Below are positions 20,445 through 29,605 of a stretch of DNA of 60,559 nt, piece after piece. The first letter of the stretch is position 1. Every line of letters starts with the position of its first letter. The DNA is from Akkermansiaceae bacterium. Lineage in GTDB: Bacteria; Verrucomicrobiota; Verrucomicrobiia; Verrucomicrobiales; Akkermansiaceae. The notes under the pieces are model-generated. The model was given only the letters and a program-made list of their open reading frames with translations. It was not told where the DNA came from and searched no databases. The translations under genes were made by a program, and so were the position numbers. Location of the stretch: positions 1-60,559 of the forward strand of contig CAISTY010000221.1 in assembly GCA_903888515.1 (NCBI GenBank). The letters run 5' to 3'.

Positions 20445-22274
20445 ATGGCAGTGGTCATGCAAAACATGTTAGATAGGCGGTTATCCGTGACTGGCGGACG
20501 CCTGTTCTTCACGGCATCAATCTTCACCGCACTGCTGGCAGTGTGCGCCTTCGCCGCGCCCGGCGAGCGTGAGCTTCTCGGCGAGGCCGCCGGCATCGTG
20601 CCCGAGTCCATCCGGCTCGGGCCGGACGGGAAACGCTTCATTGCGGTCACTGTGGATCCGGAAACTAACAAGCGGCGGGTGATCGTCAACTGCAAGAGCA
20701 TGTCCGGGACCTACGATTCGATCGCGAAAGGCACCCCGATTTTCAGTCCGGAGGGCAGTCGGCATGCCTTTGTCGCCGCGCGTGGCGACAAGTGTTTTGT
20801 CGTGGTGGACGGCAAGGAAAGCCCGGGTTACGCAATCGCTGGGGGCCGCTGGCCCATCGCCGACGTGGCTTTCAGTCCCTTGGGGCAGCACATTGCCTAC
20901 ACCGCCCGCAAGGACGGGAAGAACTATCGCGTGGTGGACGACAAGGAGTTCGGTCCGTACGATGACGCGGCTGCCGATGAGGATGGTCAGGTCCGGGGGA
21001 TATGGGATTTCCGGTTCGCCTCCGAGGAATATTTCTCGTACCGCGCGAAGACCGGCGACGGGATGGTGGCTTGTCGCGGGCGTATCCTCGCGGAAGAGAT
21101 CACTCTGATTACCAGCGGCAAATTCGAAAACATCGGCGTCGGCACACCGGTGTGGCTCCGGGGAGAAGCGGGAAAAGATGGCGATCTGTTTGCCTTTGTC
21201 GCCCGGGATCAAGGGAAGGATTGCATCGCCCTCGTGCCGGAACCGGAAAAGAAAGAAGCGAAGAAGTACGAGTTGATCCAGCCCGGCAGCCTCATCTGCG
21301 CGCCCAATAGGAATCTCGGTTTCACGGTGCGGGATGCAGCTAACAAATGGAAGGCGATCATCTGCCCCAATGGAGCTGCTGCTCCCCAAGGCGGAACCGA
21401 GTGGAAACCCTGCGATCAGATCGGAGAGCTGATGCACTCCGCCGACGGTGGTCGCTGGGCCTGCACGGCCAGGACCGACACCAACGTCGTGATGCTGATG
21501 AACAATAGTGAAGGCCCCCCTTTCAACGAGATCCGCTATCCGGAAACCTTCTTCCCGGCGGGGGACAACCGGTTCGTGTATGTCGGGATGCCGCCTGAAT
21601 CCATTCAGAAGGACGCGCGGCCGCGGGTCATCTTCGAAGGCAAAGAAGGGGATCCTTATCGCGAGGTGATCACGGGCAGCATCGTGTTCGAACCGCCCCC
21701 AGGCCAACGCATGGCCTACGTCGCCGGGGACGGGAAGAAGCGCTTCGTGGTCATCGACGGCCGCCAGGAGCCTACCTTCGAACGCGTGTGGGGCCTCCGC
21801 TTCGGCGCGGCGGGGAAAGGGTTCGGATACTTTGCGCAGGAAGGGCTGAAAACACACGTCGTCATCGATGGCAAACCTGTGGGAACCTACGAAAGCGTGT
21901 TGTCCGGCTCGCTGGTCTTCAGCCCGGACGGCGTGATCGCGGCTTGGGTGGCAATGGGCGAGGACGCCGCGTGGCATGTCTATGTCAACGGGAAAGCCGG
22001 TCCGGGATTTGACGGCATTGTCAGTCAGTTGACCTTTGCGCCCGGCGGCACGAGTCCGGTCTATGTCGCCCGCATACTCGCCGATGGCAAGTATGCGTTC
22101 GCCATGGTTTCCGAGCACGGTGTGGGCGAGCAATTCACCTCCATCTGGATGGGTGACGGCGGGAAACTCTTTCTGCGCGAAAACGGTCAGGTGGAGTATT
22201 TCACCAAGCAGGGCTCCCTCGTCTATAGGATGAGCGATCCCGTGCGAGCCCCGCAAGCCGCCCCGAAGAAGTAG
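20445..22274 (+). CDS. Secreted WD40/PD40-like beta-propeller protein
   Basis: The 609-aa product is read from ATG 20445. A GTG at 20394 is less likely, and ATGs at 20457 and 20466 are possible. A signal sequence follows (FFTASIFTALLAVCAFAAPGE). The rest is a series of about 60-residue repeats of the type FSPxGxxxAxxARxxGKxxVVVDGKExxxYD. Clear copies are FSPEGSRHAFVAARGDKCFVV, FSPLGQHIAYTARKDGKNYRVV and FSPDGVIAAWVAMGEDAAWHV. This is the PD40/TolB-type propeller pattern. It is probably an extracytoplasmic binding protein of unknown ligand. It follows the MoxR cluster after a hairpin, so cotranscription is uncertain. Confidence 0.75.
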   Translation: MAVVMQNMLDRRLSVTGGRLFFTASIFTALLAVCAFAAPGERELLGEAAGIVPESIRLGPDGKRFIAVTVDPETNKRRVIVNCKSMSGTYDSIAKGTPIFSPEGSRHAFVAARGDKCFVVVDGKESPGYAIAGGRWPIADVAFSPLGQHIAYTARKDGKNYRVVDDKEFGPYDDAAADEDGQVRGIWDFRFASEEYFSYRAKTGDGMVACRGRILAEEITLITSGKFENIGVGTPVWLRGEAGKDGDLFAFVARDQGKDCIALVPEPEKKEAKKYELIQPGSLICAPNRNLGFTVRDAANKWKAIICPNGAAAPQGGTEWKPCDQIGELMHSADGGRWACTARTDTNVVMLMNNSEGPPFNEIRYPETFFPAGDNRFVYVGMPPESIQKDARPRVIFEGKEGDPYREVITGSIVFEPPPGQRMAYVAGDGKKRFVVIDGRQEPTFERVWGLRFGAAGKGFGYFAQEGLKTHVVIDGKPVGTYESVLSGSLVFSPDGVIAAWVAMGEDAAWHVYVNGKAGPGFDGIVSQLTFAPGGTSPVYVARILADGKYAFAMVSEHGVGEQFTSIWMGDGGKLFLRENGQVEYFTKQGSLVYRMSDPVRAPQAAPKK

Positions 22275-22420
22275 TCTTTGGACCGGGACCATTTCTCGTT
22301 CCAAGATCCGGTGTCCGCACGCGGCGGGACAGAACAACGCGAGGAAATTCTTGCCATTCCGGTTTGCAAGACGTCCCGTGTGGGTGTGCCCGGTTCCCGA
22401 TGAAGGTGACCGGGATTCCC

Positions 22421-24175
22421 ATGCCCGCCATGACGCTTCTTCAAAACCTTGAATCCCGCCTCGCCGCCGCCCTTGCCCTTACGCTCGGCGAGGCGGCATC
22501 CGCCACTGTGACCGCCACCGCAGACCTGCGCTTCGGGGACTATCAGACGAATGCCGCCATGGTGCTCGCCAAGCAGCGCAAGACAAACCCGCGCGCGCTG
22601 GCCCAGGAAATCATCGACCATCTCGCACTCGACGGACTCGCCACTGCGGACATCGCCGGTCCCGGGTTCATCAATTTCCGCATCCTGCCGCAAGCCTACG
22701 CCGCCCGCGCCGCCGCCCTGCTGCATGATGAAAAACTCGGTGTCCCGTCCGTCGGCGCTGGCCAAACGGTGGTCATCGATTTCTCCGCGCCCAATGTGGC
22801 CAAGCCGATGCACGTCGGCCACATCCGTTCGACCATCATCGGTGATGCGCTCTGCCGCATCGCCCGCTTCCTAGGGTTCAAGGTCATCGCCGACAACCAC
22901 ATCGGTGATTGGGGCACGCAGTTCGGGATGATCCTGCATGGCTGGAAAACATTGTTGGATCACGCCGCACTCGATGCCGATCCGATCGCCGAACTGGTGC
23001 GCATTTACCGCGTGGTCAATACCGCCGCCCGGAACGATTCCGTGGTGTTGGCAATGTGTAAAAACGAGTTGCTGAAACTCCAGGCCGGCGACCCGGAAAA
23101 CCTAACAATCTGGCGGCAGTGCATCGAGGTTTCCAAACGCGGCCTGCAAAAAATCTATGACACGCTCGATGTCAGCTTCGACTACTGGCTGGGTGAGAGT
23201 TATTACAACGACCGCCTCGCCGGACTGGTCGATGAGTTTCTTGAAAAAGGCATCGCCCGCGAGAGCAACGGTGCGATTTGCATCTTTTCGGATGGATCTA
23301 ACAATCCACAGGACGATCCCTTCCTGGTCCACAAGGAGGACGGCTGGACCGACAACCCCGCCATCATCCGCAAGGCCGACGGCGGCTTCCTCTATGCCAC
23401 CACCGATCTCGCCACGATCCGCTTCCGTATCGATACGTGGCATGCGGACCACATTTGGTATGTAGTGGGCACGCCGCAACAACTCCATTTCCGCCAGATC
23501 TTCGCGGCTGCCGCGCGCTGGGGCATCACCGGCGATTTCCAACATGTGGCCTTCGGCTCCATCCTCGGCGAGGACCGCAAACTGATGAAGACCCGCACCG
23601 GCGACAACGTGCAACTTTCCGACGTGCTCGCCGAAGCGGTCGAACGTGCCGCCGCCATCATCGCCGAAAAAAACCCGGACATGCAGGGCGGGGAAGCCGC
23701 CGAAATCGCGCGCATCGTCGGCATCGGCGCGGTGAAATTCGCCGAACTCTCGCAGAACCGTCTCACCGACTATGTGTTTGTCTGGGACCGCATGCTCGCG
23801 CTGCATGGTGACACCGCGCCCTACCTGCAATACTCGTCCGTGCGCATCCGCTCGATTTTCCGCAAGCTCGACGCGCCCTTCGACGCCGGTGCGGCGGAAA
23901 TCACGCTCAACGAAGAAGAGGAGATCCACCTCGCCCGCCTGCATGCCCGTTTTGGCGAGTTGGTGCCGGTCCTGCTAGACGATTTCCGCCCGAACCTGCT
24001 CGCCAACTATCTGTTGGAACTCGCGCGCGCGTTCCACTCGTTCTTCGAAGCCTGCCCGGTCCTCAAGTCCGACGAACCCGTCCGCTCCAGCCGTCTCGCG
24101 CTGTGCGCACTCACCGCCAGAATCCTCACCGCCGGCCTCGGATTGTTAGGCATCCGCTGCCCGGAACGGATGTGA
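22421..24175 (+). CDS. argS: Arginyl-tRNA synthetase
   Basis: This 584-aa class I synthetase charges tRNA-Arg. The HIGH-like motif HVGHIRSTIIGDALCRIARFLG follows the family's DFSAPNVAKPMHVGH block. GDWGTQFGMILHGWK, the tRNA-binding N-terminal add1 region (residues 1-100) and the C-terminal anticodon-binding domain (DFRPNLLANYLLELARAFHSFFEACPVL...R...LALCALTARIL) are in the normal order. KMSKS is replaced by the looser EDRKLMKTRTGDNVQL, as in many ArgRS. Start 22421 is chosen because AAGGTGA lies 12 bases upstream. ATGs at 22400 and 22430 are alternatives. It converges on nuoA with a nine-base gap. Confidence 0.96.
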   Translation: MPAMTLLQNLESRLAAALALTLGEAASATVTATADLRFGDYQTNAAMVLAKQRKTNPRALAQEIIDHLALDGLATADIAGPGFINFRILPQAYAARAAALLHDEKLGVPSVGAGQTVVIDFSAPNVAKPMHVGHIRSTIIGDALCRIARFLGFKVIADNHIGDWGTQFGMILHGWKTLLDHAALDADPIAELVRIYRVVNTAARNDSVVLAMCKNELLKLQAGDPENLTIWRQCIEVSKRGLQKIYDTLDVSFDYWLGESYYNDRLAGLVDEFLEKGIARESNGAICIFSDGSNNPQDDPFLVHKEDGWTDNPAIIRKADGGFLYATTDLATIRFRIDTWHADHIWYVVGTPQQLHFRQIFAAAARWGITGDFQHVAFGSILGEDRKLMKTRTGDNVQLSDVLAEAVERAAAIIAEKNPDMQGGEAAEIARIVGIGAVKFAELSQNRLTDYVFVWDRMLALHGDTAPYLQYSSVRIRSIFRKLDAPFDAGAAEITLNEEEEIHLARLHARFGELVPVLLDDFRPNLLANYLLELARAFHSFFEACPVLKSDEPVRSSRLALCALTARILTAGLGLLGIRCPERM

Positions 24176-24184
24176 TCCGGGAGT

Positions 24185-24556
24185 TCAGGATTTCCAGTGC
24201 AACGCGCCTTTTTTCAGCGCATACACATAGGCCACCCCGAGGATGCCCGCGAAGCCGGCCATGCTGGCCAGTGCCGTCGCACCATGGGCGATCAAATCCC
24301 GAAACTGGAGTGCCCACGGATACATCAAAACCACCTCGATATCAAACAACACGAACAACATCGCCACCAGATAGAATTTCACCGCAAATCTCGGCGATCC
24401 TTCACCGATGGGCAACATGCCGCATTCATACGGACTGTCCTTGACCGCGTCGCGCTTGGCGGAACGCCCGAACACAACGCTCATGACCAGCACCAAGGCG
24501 GCAAAACCCAACGCGATGATCACTTGGAACAATACAGCTAGATAGTCTGCGGGCAT
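24185..24556 (-). CDS. nuoA: NADH-quinone oxidoreductase subunit A
   Basis: The 123-aa product is the smallest membrane subunit of complex I. It has three transmembrane segments: VLFQVIIALGFAALVLVMSVVF, then YLVAMLFVLFDIEVVLMYPWAL, and MAGFAGILGVAYVYALKKG. The diagnostic loop DSPYECGMLPIGEGSPRFAVKFY carries the conserved cysteine region. The ATG at 24554-24556 gives normal family length. A longer in-frame ORF to 24655 would add an atypical 33-residue leader. No other nuo genes are nearby, so this is an isolated nuoA, or the start of a nuo operon lying elsewhere after rearrangement. Confidence 0.9.
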   Translation of the reverse strand: MPADYLAVLFQVIIALGFAALVLVMSVVFGRSAKRDAVKDSPYECGMLPIGEGSPRFAVKFYLVAMLFVLFDIEVVLMYPWALQFRDLIAHGATALASMAGFAGILGVAYVYALKKGALHWKS

Positions 24557-24667
24557 GGAATCCGTGAAGTGAACGTGCGAACCTGAGGGGGCGTATCCCG
24601 GCTTGAATGGAAACCATCTCCGGGCCATCAATACCAACCCGGAAATTGCAAACATCTTCAGCCCGCC

Positions 24668-24991
24668 TCAATCAATGTCGCGTGCGGCGACTTCCTGCGC
24701 GGATACATATGTGCTCGAAGCCTCATGAACGCGCACCGTGCCTTTGTATTCCTTGCCGGTCTTTTCCACCAGCCCGCGGGTCACCAGATTCTGAAGCTTT
24801 TCATACGCCCGCAAACGTAGCATTTCCTCCCCGCCGCTCACCGCATTGCGCAGCTTCAGATTTGCAAATACCCGCTCAAACAGATCGTTGAAACCAAAAA
24901 TTTTCTTCTCGGAAAGTACGGTCACAAGTTCATCGGTCACATGGTCGGGAAGGCGGCGTGAAAATCGGGTGCGTTTCGTCGTGATTGCCAT
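24668..24991 (-). CDS. Conserved-looking small protein, unknown function
   Basis: I do not recognise this 107-aa protein. It has a basic start (MAITTKRTRFSRRLPDH), then helices VTDELVTVLSEKKIFGFNDLFERVF and RAYEKLQNLVTRGLVEKTGKEYKGTVRV. The last part looks like a winged-helix wing with recognition helix. No membrane segment or signal peptide is present. It lies 110 bases upstream of nuoA on the same strand and divergent from rpmE2. Codon use matches the neighbours, supporting a real gene. A small DNA- or RNA-binding role is a guess. Confidence 0.6.
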   Translation of the reverse strand: MAITTKRTRFSRRLPDHVTDELVTVLSEKKIFGFNDLFERVFANLKLRNAVSGGEEMLRLRAYEKLQNLVTRGLVEKTGKEYKGTVRVHEASSTYVSAQEVAARDID

Positions 24992-25125
24992 AACGACGGC
25001 AATCTACACACTCCCGGTATAAAAGCGACTCAAATAAACACACAAAATCCAACGTTGGAACAAATAATCCGCAAATCTTGAATTCCAACCCCCTGAAAAA
25101 ATTGGAATGGCCGGTGGATGGCGGC

Positions 25126-25148
25126 TTGACAGGCGGGTTTTTTCCGCC
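25126..25148 (+). promoter_or_regulatory. Putative -35 and palindrome upstream of rpmE2
   Basis: TTGACA at 25126-25131 is a consensus -35. It is followed by GGCGG and CCGCC, a hairpin-capable inverted repeat around a run of T, ending at 25148. A -10 seventeen bases on (AATCTC) is weak. The palindrome could be an operator or attenuator for rpmE2 (start 25199). Confidence 0.4.
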
Positions 25149-25198
25149 AATCTCCTCGTCCCGGCGCGTTGGAAACGTGGCGGGCATCCGTAATTCAC

Positions 25199-25468
25199 AT
25201 GAAAAAGGACCTGCATCCGAAATATAATCCGGTCGTCTTTGTGGACATGACCACCGGCACTCGTTTTATCACCCGTTCGACCAAGGCATCCGAAAAAAAG
25301 GAAGTCATCGATGGAGTGGAACACAGCCTGATCTCGATCGGCATCACCTCCGCGTCGCACCCGTTCTTCACCGGACAGAAACAATTCGTGGACACCGAAG
25401 GCCGCATCGACAAATTCCAAAAACGCTTCGGTGCCGTACGTCGTGTCGGCAAACCCAAGGCCGAGTGA
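25199..25468 (+). CDS. rpmE2: Ribosomal protein bL31, type B
   Basis: The 89-aa product begins MKKDLHPKYNPVVFVDMTTG, the start of 50S protein bL31. It lacks the CxxC zinc residues, which marks the type B, zinc-independent paralogue. These are often induced when zinc is scarce, with the C+ form elsewhere. SHPFFTGQKQFVDTEGRIDKFQKRFG is the conserved C-terminal block. The in-frame ATG at 25169 is rejected because family members start at MKK. hisF follows 23 bases downstream, a plausible small operon. Confidence 0.95.
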   Translation: MKKDLHPKYNPVVFVDMTTGTRFITRSTKASEKKEVIDGVEHSLISIGITSASHPFFTGQKQFVDTEGRIDKFQKRFGAVRRVGKPKAE

Positions 25469-25491
25469 GGCTGCCGCGGTAAGCTCCCAGC

Positions 25492-26265
25492 GTGCTCGCG
25501 AAACGAATCATTCCCTGCCTTGATGTCACCGACGGCCGCGTCGTCAAGGGGGTGAATTTTGTCGATTTGATTGATGCCGGGGACCCTGTTGCCTGCGCGA
25601 TGGCCTACAACGCGCAGGAAGCCGATGAACTGGTGTTTCTGGACATCACCGCGTCCTCCGACCATCGCCGCACGATGGTGGAGGTGGTCCGGCGCACCGC
25701 CGAGCATTGTTTCATTCCGCTCACCGTGGGCGGCGGTATCCGGACGGTGGAGAACATGCGTGAGATGTTGCTGGCCGGTGCGGACAAGGTCGGCATCAAC
25801 ACCGCTGCGGTGCAAACGCCCGGACTGGTCGATGCCGGGGCCAAGGCCTTCGGCTGCCAGTGCATCGTGGTGGCCATCGACGCCAAACGCGAGAGCCCCG
25901 GCAAATGGGGCGTTTACACCCATGGCGGACGCACCCCCGTCGGCCTCGACGTGATCGAGTGGGCCAAGGAGGTGTGGTCCCGCGGTGCCGGTGAAATCCT
26001 CCTCACCAGCATGGACGCGGACGGCACCCAAGCCGGCTACGACATCGAACTGACCGCCGCAGTCTCCACGGCGGTGGGCATCCCGGTCATCGCCAGCGGC
26101 GGCGCGGGCACCCTCGATCACATGGTGGACGTACTCCATCAGGGCAAGGCCGACGCCGTGCTCGCCGCCAGTATTTTCCACTTCGGGAAATTCACCGTCG
26201 GCGAGGCCAAACGCCACTTCGCCAGCAGCGGCGTCCCTGTACGGCCACCGCGAAGGGGCGTGTGA
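25492..26265 (+). CDS. hisF: Imidazole glycerol phosphate synthase cyclase subunit HisF
   Basis: This 257-aa (beta/alpha)8 enzyme makes imidazole glycerol phosphate and AICAR from PRFAR with ammonia from HisH. The opening [22 protein letters not shown] is diagnostic and carries the catalytic Asp in CLDV. The second catalytic Asp is in [15 protein letters not shown]. Phosphate-binding loops are VGGGIRT and IASGGAGT. The start codon is GTG at 25492, consistent with the family's usual first residues. The C-terminal tail PVRPPRRGV is slightly longer than usual. No hisH or other his genes lie next to it. Confidence 0.97.
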   Translation: MLAKRIIPCLDVTDGRVVKGVNFVDLIDAGDPVACAMAYNAQEADELVFLDITASSDHRRTMVEVVRRTAEHCFIPLTVGGGIRTVENMREMLLAGADKVGINTAAVQTPGLVDAGAKAFGCQCIVVAIDAKRESPGKWGVYTHGGRTPVGLDVIEWAKEVWSRGAGEILLTSMDADGTQAGYDIELTAAVSTAVGIPVIASGGAGTLDHMVDVLHQGKADAVLAASIFHFGKFTVGEAKRHFASSGVPVRPPRRGV

Positions 26266-26370
26266 CCCCGGGTGGATCCTGACTGAACCAGGCATGCTGC
26301 CGAATTTCCAGAATATGACTTGCTCTAACGAATAGCGACAGGTATGCACGCTTTATGAGATTGTCATCCG

Positions 26371-28797
26371 ATGAATCAAAGCATCCACAAAGCTGACCCG
26401 GTGTCGGAAAATCTTGCGGAGATGTCACCCGAGGCGATGCTGCGCATGTTGCACGAACTGCAAGCGCAGAACACCGAGTTGGAGATGCAGAACAAGGAAC
26501 TGCGGCGCATCCAGGCGGATCTGGCCGACACTCAGGCACGCTATACCGACCTGTACGATCTGGCACCGGTGGGCTATGTCACCCTCAGCGAGTCGGGGCG
26601 GATTCTGGAAGCCAACCTCACCGCCGCCACCTTGTTGGGTGTCACCCGCGACGCATTGGTCACGCAACCGATCTCGCGATTCATTGGTGAGGAATACGAG
26701 AACAGTTTCCACGGGCACTGCCATCAACTCTTCGAGACCGGCGCGCCGCGTAATTGCGAACTGCCGATGGTGAAAAGCGACGGCACGCTGTTCTGGGCGC
26801 ATCATGCGGCCCAGGTCACGCGGGACGTCGGGGGCCAGCAGGTGTGCCGCGTCGTGATCACCGACATCACCGGGCGCAAACAGATCGCGGCGGCCCTGCG
26901 GCTAAAAAGTTTTGTTTTCGACGAATCGATCTCCGCCAACAGCATTGCCGACTTGGATGGCACCATCACCGAGGCCAACGCTGCGTACCTCCGGGTCTGG
27001 GGTTATGCGCACGAGCATGAAGTCGTCGGCAAACCCATACCGCATTTCTTCTACGACCTGAACGAGGCCTTGGCCATACTCACGGCCCTCAAGAGCACCG
27101 GGCAATGGGAGGGCGAATTTACCGCGAAGAAAAAGGATGGCTCGACTTTCATCGCCCATAGCGTGGCGACCACCGTCCGGGATGAGAACGGTCAATTGAT
27201 AGGATACCAATCGGCGGTCATGGACATCACCGGGCGCAAGCTCATGGAAGCGGAGTTGGGCGAGAGCGAACAACGATTCCACACGCTTGCGATGTTCGCG
27301 CCCGTGGGCATCTACCTTACCGACCACGAAGGTTATTGTCTGTATGCAAACGCCACATGGTGCAAGATCGCCGGGCTGGATTTGCAGGAGGTGCTTGGCA
27401 TGGGTTGGACCCAAGGCATCCATCCTGAGGATCTGGAGACCGTCATGAAGGATTGGAAGCGCATGATAGAATCCCAGGGTCAATCGAAACTGGAATACCG
27501 TTTTCGAAACCGGGATGGTGAAGTCACTTGGGTACACGGATTGGTGACACCACAGCATGACGCTGCGGGCAATATCATCCGCTATGTCGGCGTTAACCTG
27601 GACATCACCGAGCGCAAACAGGCGGAACTCATCCTGCGGGACTGGAACCGGACGCTCGAGCAGCGCGTGGTTGAGCGCACCATGGAACTGCAGCAGAGCA
27701 AAGACCACCTCCACCAACTGGCCGGGGCGACCTTCGAAGGCATCGCAATCAGTGAGGGCGATATTCTGATAGACGGCAACCCCCAACTCGCCCTGCTCTT
27801 CGGCTACGAACTGGGCGAGATGATAGACCGGCCGGTGGTGGATTTCATGGCTCCAGAGTCGCGGGCAACGGTCGCCCGAAACATCCGTGACGAACACGAG
27901 ATCACCTTCGAGTTCGCCGGCTTGCGCAAGGATGGCTCCACTTTCCCGGGAGAAGCCCATGCCCGCATGAGTCAGTGGCAGGGGCGGGAAACGCGGATCT
28001 CCGCCTTGCGCGACCTCACCACCATCAAACAGGCGGCCGCCAAGCTCCAAGCCCAGCAGATCGAACTCGAGCATGCCCTGAGCGTCGCCATGGTCAGTGA
28101 GGTCAGCGCCGGCATCATCCATCAGCTTGGCCAACCACTCTGTGCCATCGGAGCAAACCTGGCAGTCGCCTTGGACAGGGTCAAAGCCTGTGAGTCACAG
28201 GGTTGTGGTTCCTTTGAAATACTCAAGGATGTCGAGGCTGACATTGCACGCATGAGGGATGCCATACTCCATCTCAGACTCCTCGCGCATCCCGAGCAAC
28301 CGACCCATCAGCAGCTCGACTTCAACCACTTGGTGGCGGGTGTCCTCAGCCTGTTGCGACAGGAAGCCGAGAATCGTCAAGTCCTGCTTGAGAACGGGTG
28401 CGACCACGACTTGCCGCTGGTGCAGGGTGATGCGGTGCAACTGAGCCAGGTCATTCTCAATTTGGTGCGCAACGCGTTCGATGCTTGCGCCAACTGCCCG
28501 CCCGACCGGCGTCAGGTCGCCATTACGGCGCAAGCTCTGGCGGACGGAGGGGTCGAGTTGAGTGTGCGCGATTCGGGTACCGGGATCACGCCCGAGGCCA
28601 TGGCCCGGATGTTCACCGCGTTTTTCACGACCAAGCCGGAAGGTCTGGGGATAGGGCTGCGTCTCTGCCAGACCATTGTCGAGGCCCATGGCGGAAGCGT
28701 CAAGGGTTGCAACAATGCCGATGGGATCGGCGCGACGTTCCGGGTGGCCCTGCCGGAAAATCCCACATCATCCTTTACCAAGTATCATGCCACCTGA
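26371..28797 (+). CDS. Multi-PAS sensor histidine kinase
   Basis: This 808-aa kinase has no transmembrane segment, so it senses a cytoplasmic signal. An N-terminal coiled coil (LHELQAQNTELEMQNKELRRIQADLADTQ) precedes four PAS units: about residues 60-170, 185-290, 300-415 and 450-555. The GRILEANLTAATLLGVTRD and DITGRKQ/DITERKQ endings are typical. Another coiled coil (RTLEQRVVERTMELQQSKD) sits between PAS 3 and 4. The phosphoacceptor is His584 in IIHQLGQPLCAIGANL. The ATPase domain shows N box ILNLVRNAFDACA, DSGTGITPEA and FFTTKPEGLGIGLRLCQTIVEAHGG. It is FixL/DctB-like in layout and pairs with the response regulator 130 bases downstream. Confidence 0.93.
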   Translation: MNQSIHKADPVSENLAEMSPEAMLRMLHELQAQNTELEMQNKELRRIQADLADTQARYTDLYDLAPVGYVTLSESGRILEANLTAATLLGVTRDALVTQPISRFIGEEYENSFHGHCHQLFETGAPRNCELPMVKSDGTLFWAHHAAQVTRDVGGQQVCRVVITDITGRKQIAAALRLKSFVFDESISANSIADLDGTITEANAAYLRVWGYAHEHEVVGKPIPHFFYDLNEALAILTALKSTGQWEGEFTAKKKDGSTFIAHSVATTVRDENGQLIGYQSAVMDITGRKLMEAELGESEQRFHTLAMFAPVGIYLTDHEGYCLYANATWCKIAGLDLQEVLGMGWTQGIHPEDLETVMKDWKRMIESQGQSKLEYRFRNRDGEVTWVHGLVTPQHDAAGNIIRYVGVNLDITERKQAELILRDWNRTLEQRVVERTMELQQSKDHLHQLAGATFEGIAISEGDILIDGNPQLALLFGYELGEMIDRPVVDFMAPESRATVARNIRDEHEITFEFAGLRKDGSTFPGEAHARMSQWQGRETRISALRDLTTIKQAAAKLQAQQIELEHALSVAMVSEVSAGIIHQLGQPLCAIGANLAVALDRVKACESQGCGSFEILKDVEADIARMRDAILHLRLLAHPEQPTHQQLDFNHLVAGVLSLLRQEAENRQVLLENGCDHDLPLVQGDAVQLSQVILNLVRNAFDACANCPPDRRQVAITAQALADGGVELSVRDSGTGITPEAMARMFTAFFTTKPEGLGIGLRLCQTIVEAHGGSVKGCNNADGIGATFRVALPENPTSSFTKYHAT

Positions 28798-28926
28798 AGA
28801 TTCCAATCTGTTAGGATCACCGCTGATGATGGCCACCACACACCTGTTATTTTCTGACGAATGGGTCGCCGGCCAACGATGGGTCGCGCTTCCCCTTGTG
28901 AAACCGTCGACGACCGGGAGGACTGG

Positions 28927-29547
28927 ATGACACGCGGGGATCATGTGGTACTGGTGCTGGATGATGATCCGTCCATCCTTTCAGGGTTGGAGCGTTTGCT
29001 CACGGCACACGGATACAGCGTAAGGTTGCACTCGGAGCCGGATGACTTTTTCCATGTCGGCATGCCGGAGGTGCCGGCGTGTCTGCTATTGGATAATCAA
29101 CTTGGCGATGGCATGACTGGCGTGCAGGTCCACGCGGAATTGCAACGCCGGGGGTGGCACATTCCCACCGTGTTTGTCACCGCGCATTGGAATGTCCAAA
29201 CGGTGGTCAATGCAATGCGCGACGGGGCCGACGGTTTTCTAACCAAGCCGTGCAATCCGACGGATTTGCTGGATGCCGTGGCGCAGGCCCTGCAACGGGC
29301 ATTCACCCTGCAGCGGGCCGAATTGCAGGCCGCCACCGCCCGCATCCGGGCCGCTTCCCTGACCCTCCGCGAGCGCGAAATCGTGCGTCTGGTCGTCGCC
29401 GGTTTGCTCAACAAGGAAATAGCGGATCAACTCGACATCGCGCTGATCACCGTGAAGGTCCATCGCGGCCGCGCCATGCAAAAACTCGGCGCGGGAAATG
29501 CCGCCGAATTGGCCCATATCGCCTCACTCGCCGGCATCACCGGATAG
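28927..29547 (+). CDS. FixJ/NarL-type response regulator
   Basis: The 206-aa product has an N-terminal receiver domain: acidic pocket VLVLDDDPS, phosphoacceptor Asp56 in LLLDNQLGDG, and the conserved Thr and Lys in FVTAHWNV and GFLTKPC. A LuxR-type HTH follows, LTLREREIVRLVVAGLLNKEIADQLDIALITVKVHRGRAMQKL. Start 28927 is supported by GGGAGGACTGG, with GGAG six bases before ATG. An upstream ATG at 28861 lacks this. It is the output of the adjacent kinase. The secreted-protein operon immediately downstream on the other strand is a plausible target, but this is inference. Confidence 0.95.
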   Translation: MTRGDHVVLVLDDDPSILSGLERLLTAHGYSVRLHSEPDDFFHVGMPEVPACLLLDNQLGDGMTGVQVHAELQRRGWHIPTVFVTAHWNVQTVVNAMRDGADGFLTKPCNPTDLLDAVAQALQRAFTLQRAELQAATARIRAASLTLREREIVRLVVAGLLNKEIADQLDIALITVKVHRGRAMQKLGAGNAAELAHIASLAGITG

Positions 29548-29566
29548 GCGTGGCTCTCCTCCGTAA

Positions 29567-29605
29567 ATCCGGGCCCGAACATGAACATGGGATTTGCCCC
29601 CGGAT
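29567..29605. terminator. Inverted repeat between convergent genes
   Basis: ATCCGGGC (29567-29574) faces GCCCCCGGAT (29596-29605) across about 21 bases. It lies between the response regulator and the end of the minus-strand secreted-protein gene, and could terminate either transcript. There is no clear T-tract. Confidence 0.35.

Noticed and set aside
20517..22337. A 606-codon open frame on the minus strand opposite the beta-propeller gene
   Set aside because: It is the antisense of a clear PD40-type gene, has no recognisable domain, and long antisense frames are common in G+C-rich DNA.
25195..26349. A 384-codon minus-strand frame opposite rpmE2/hisF
   Set aside because: hisF is certain on the plus strand, and the antisense product is Ala/Gly/His-rich and unlike proteins.
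26338..26360. A possible third copy of the 19-bp element before the histidine kinase (GGTATGCACGC)
   Set aside because: Only the first five bases match well, and spacing and core CGCATG are not conserved.
26902..28134. A 410-codon minus-strand frame opposite the histidine kinase
   Set aside because: The plus strand encodes PAS and kinase motifs, and the antisense has no domain.
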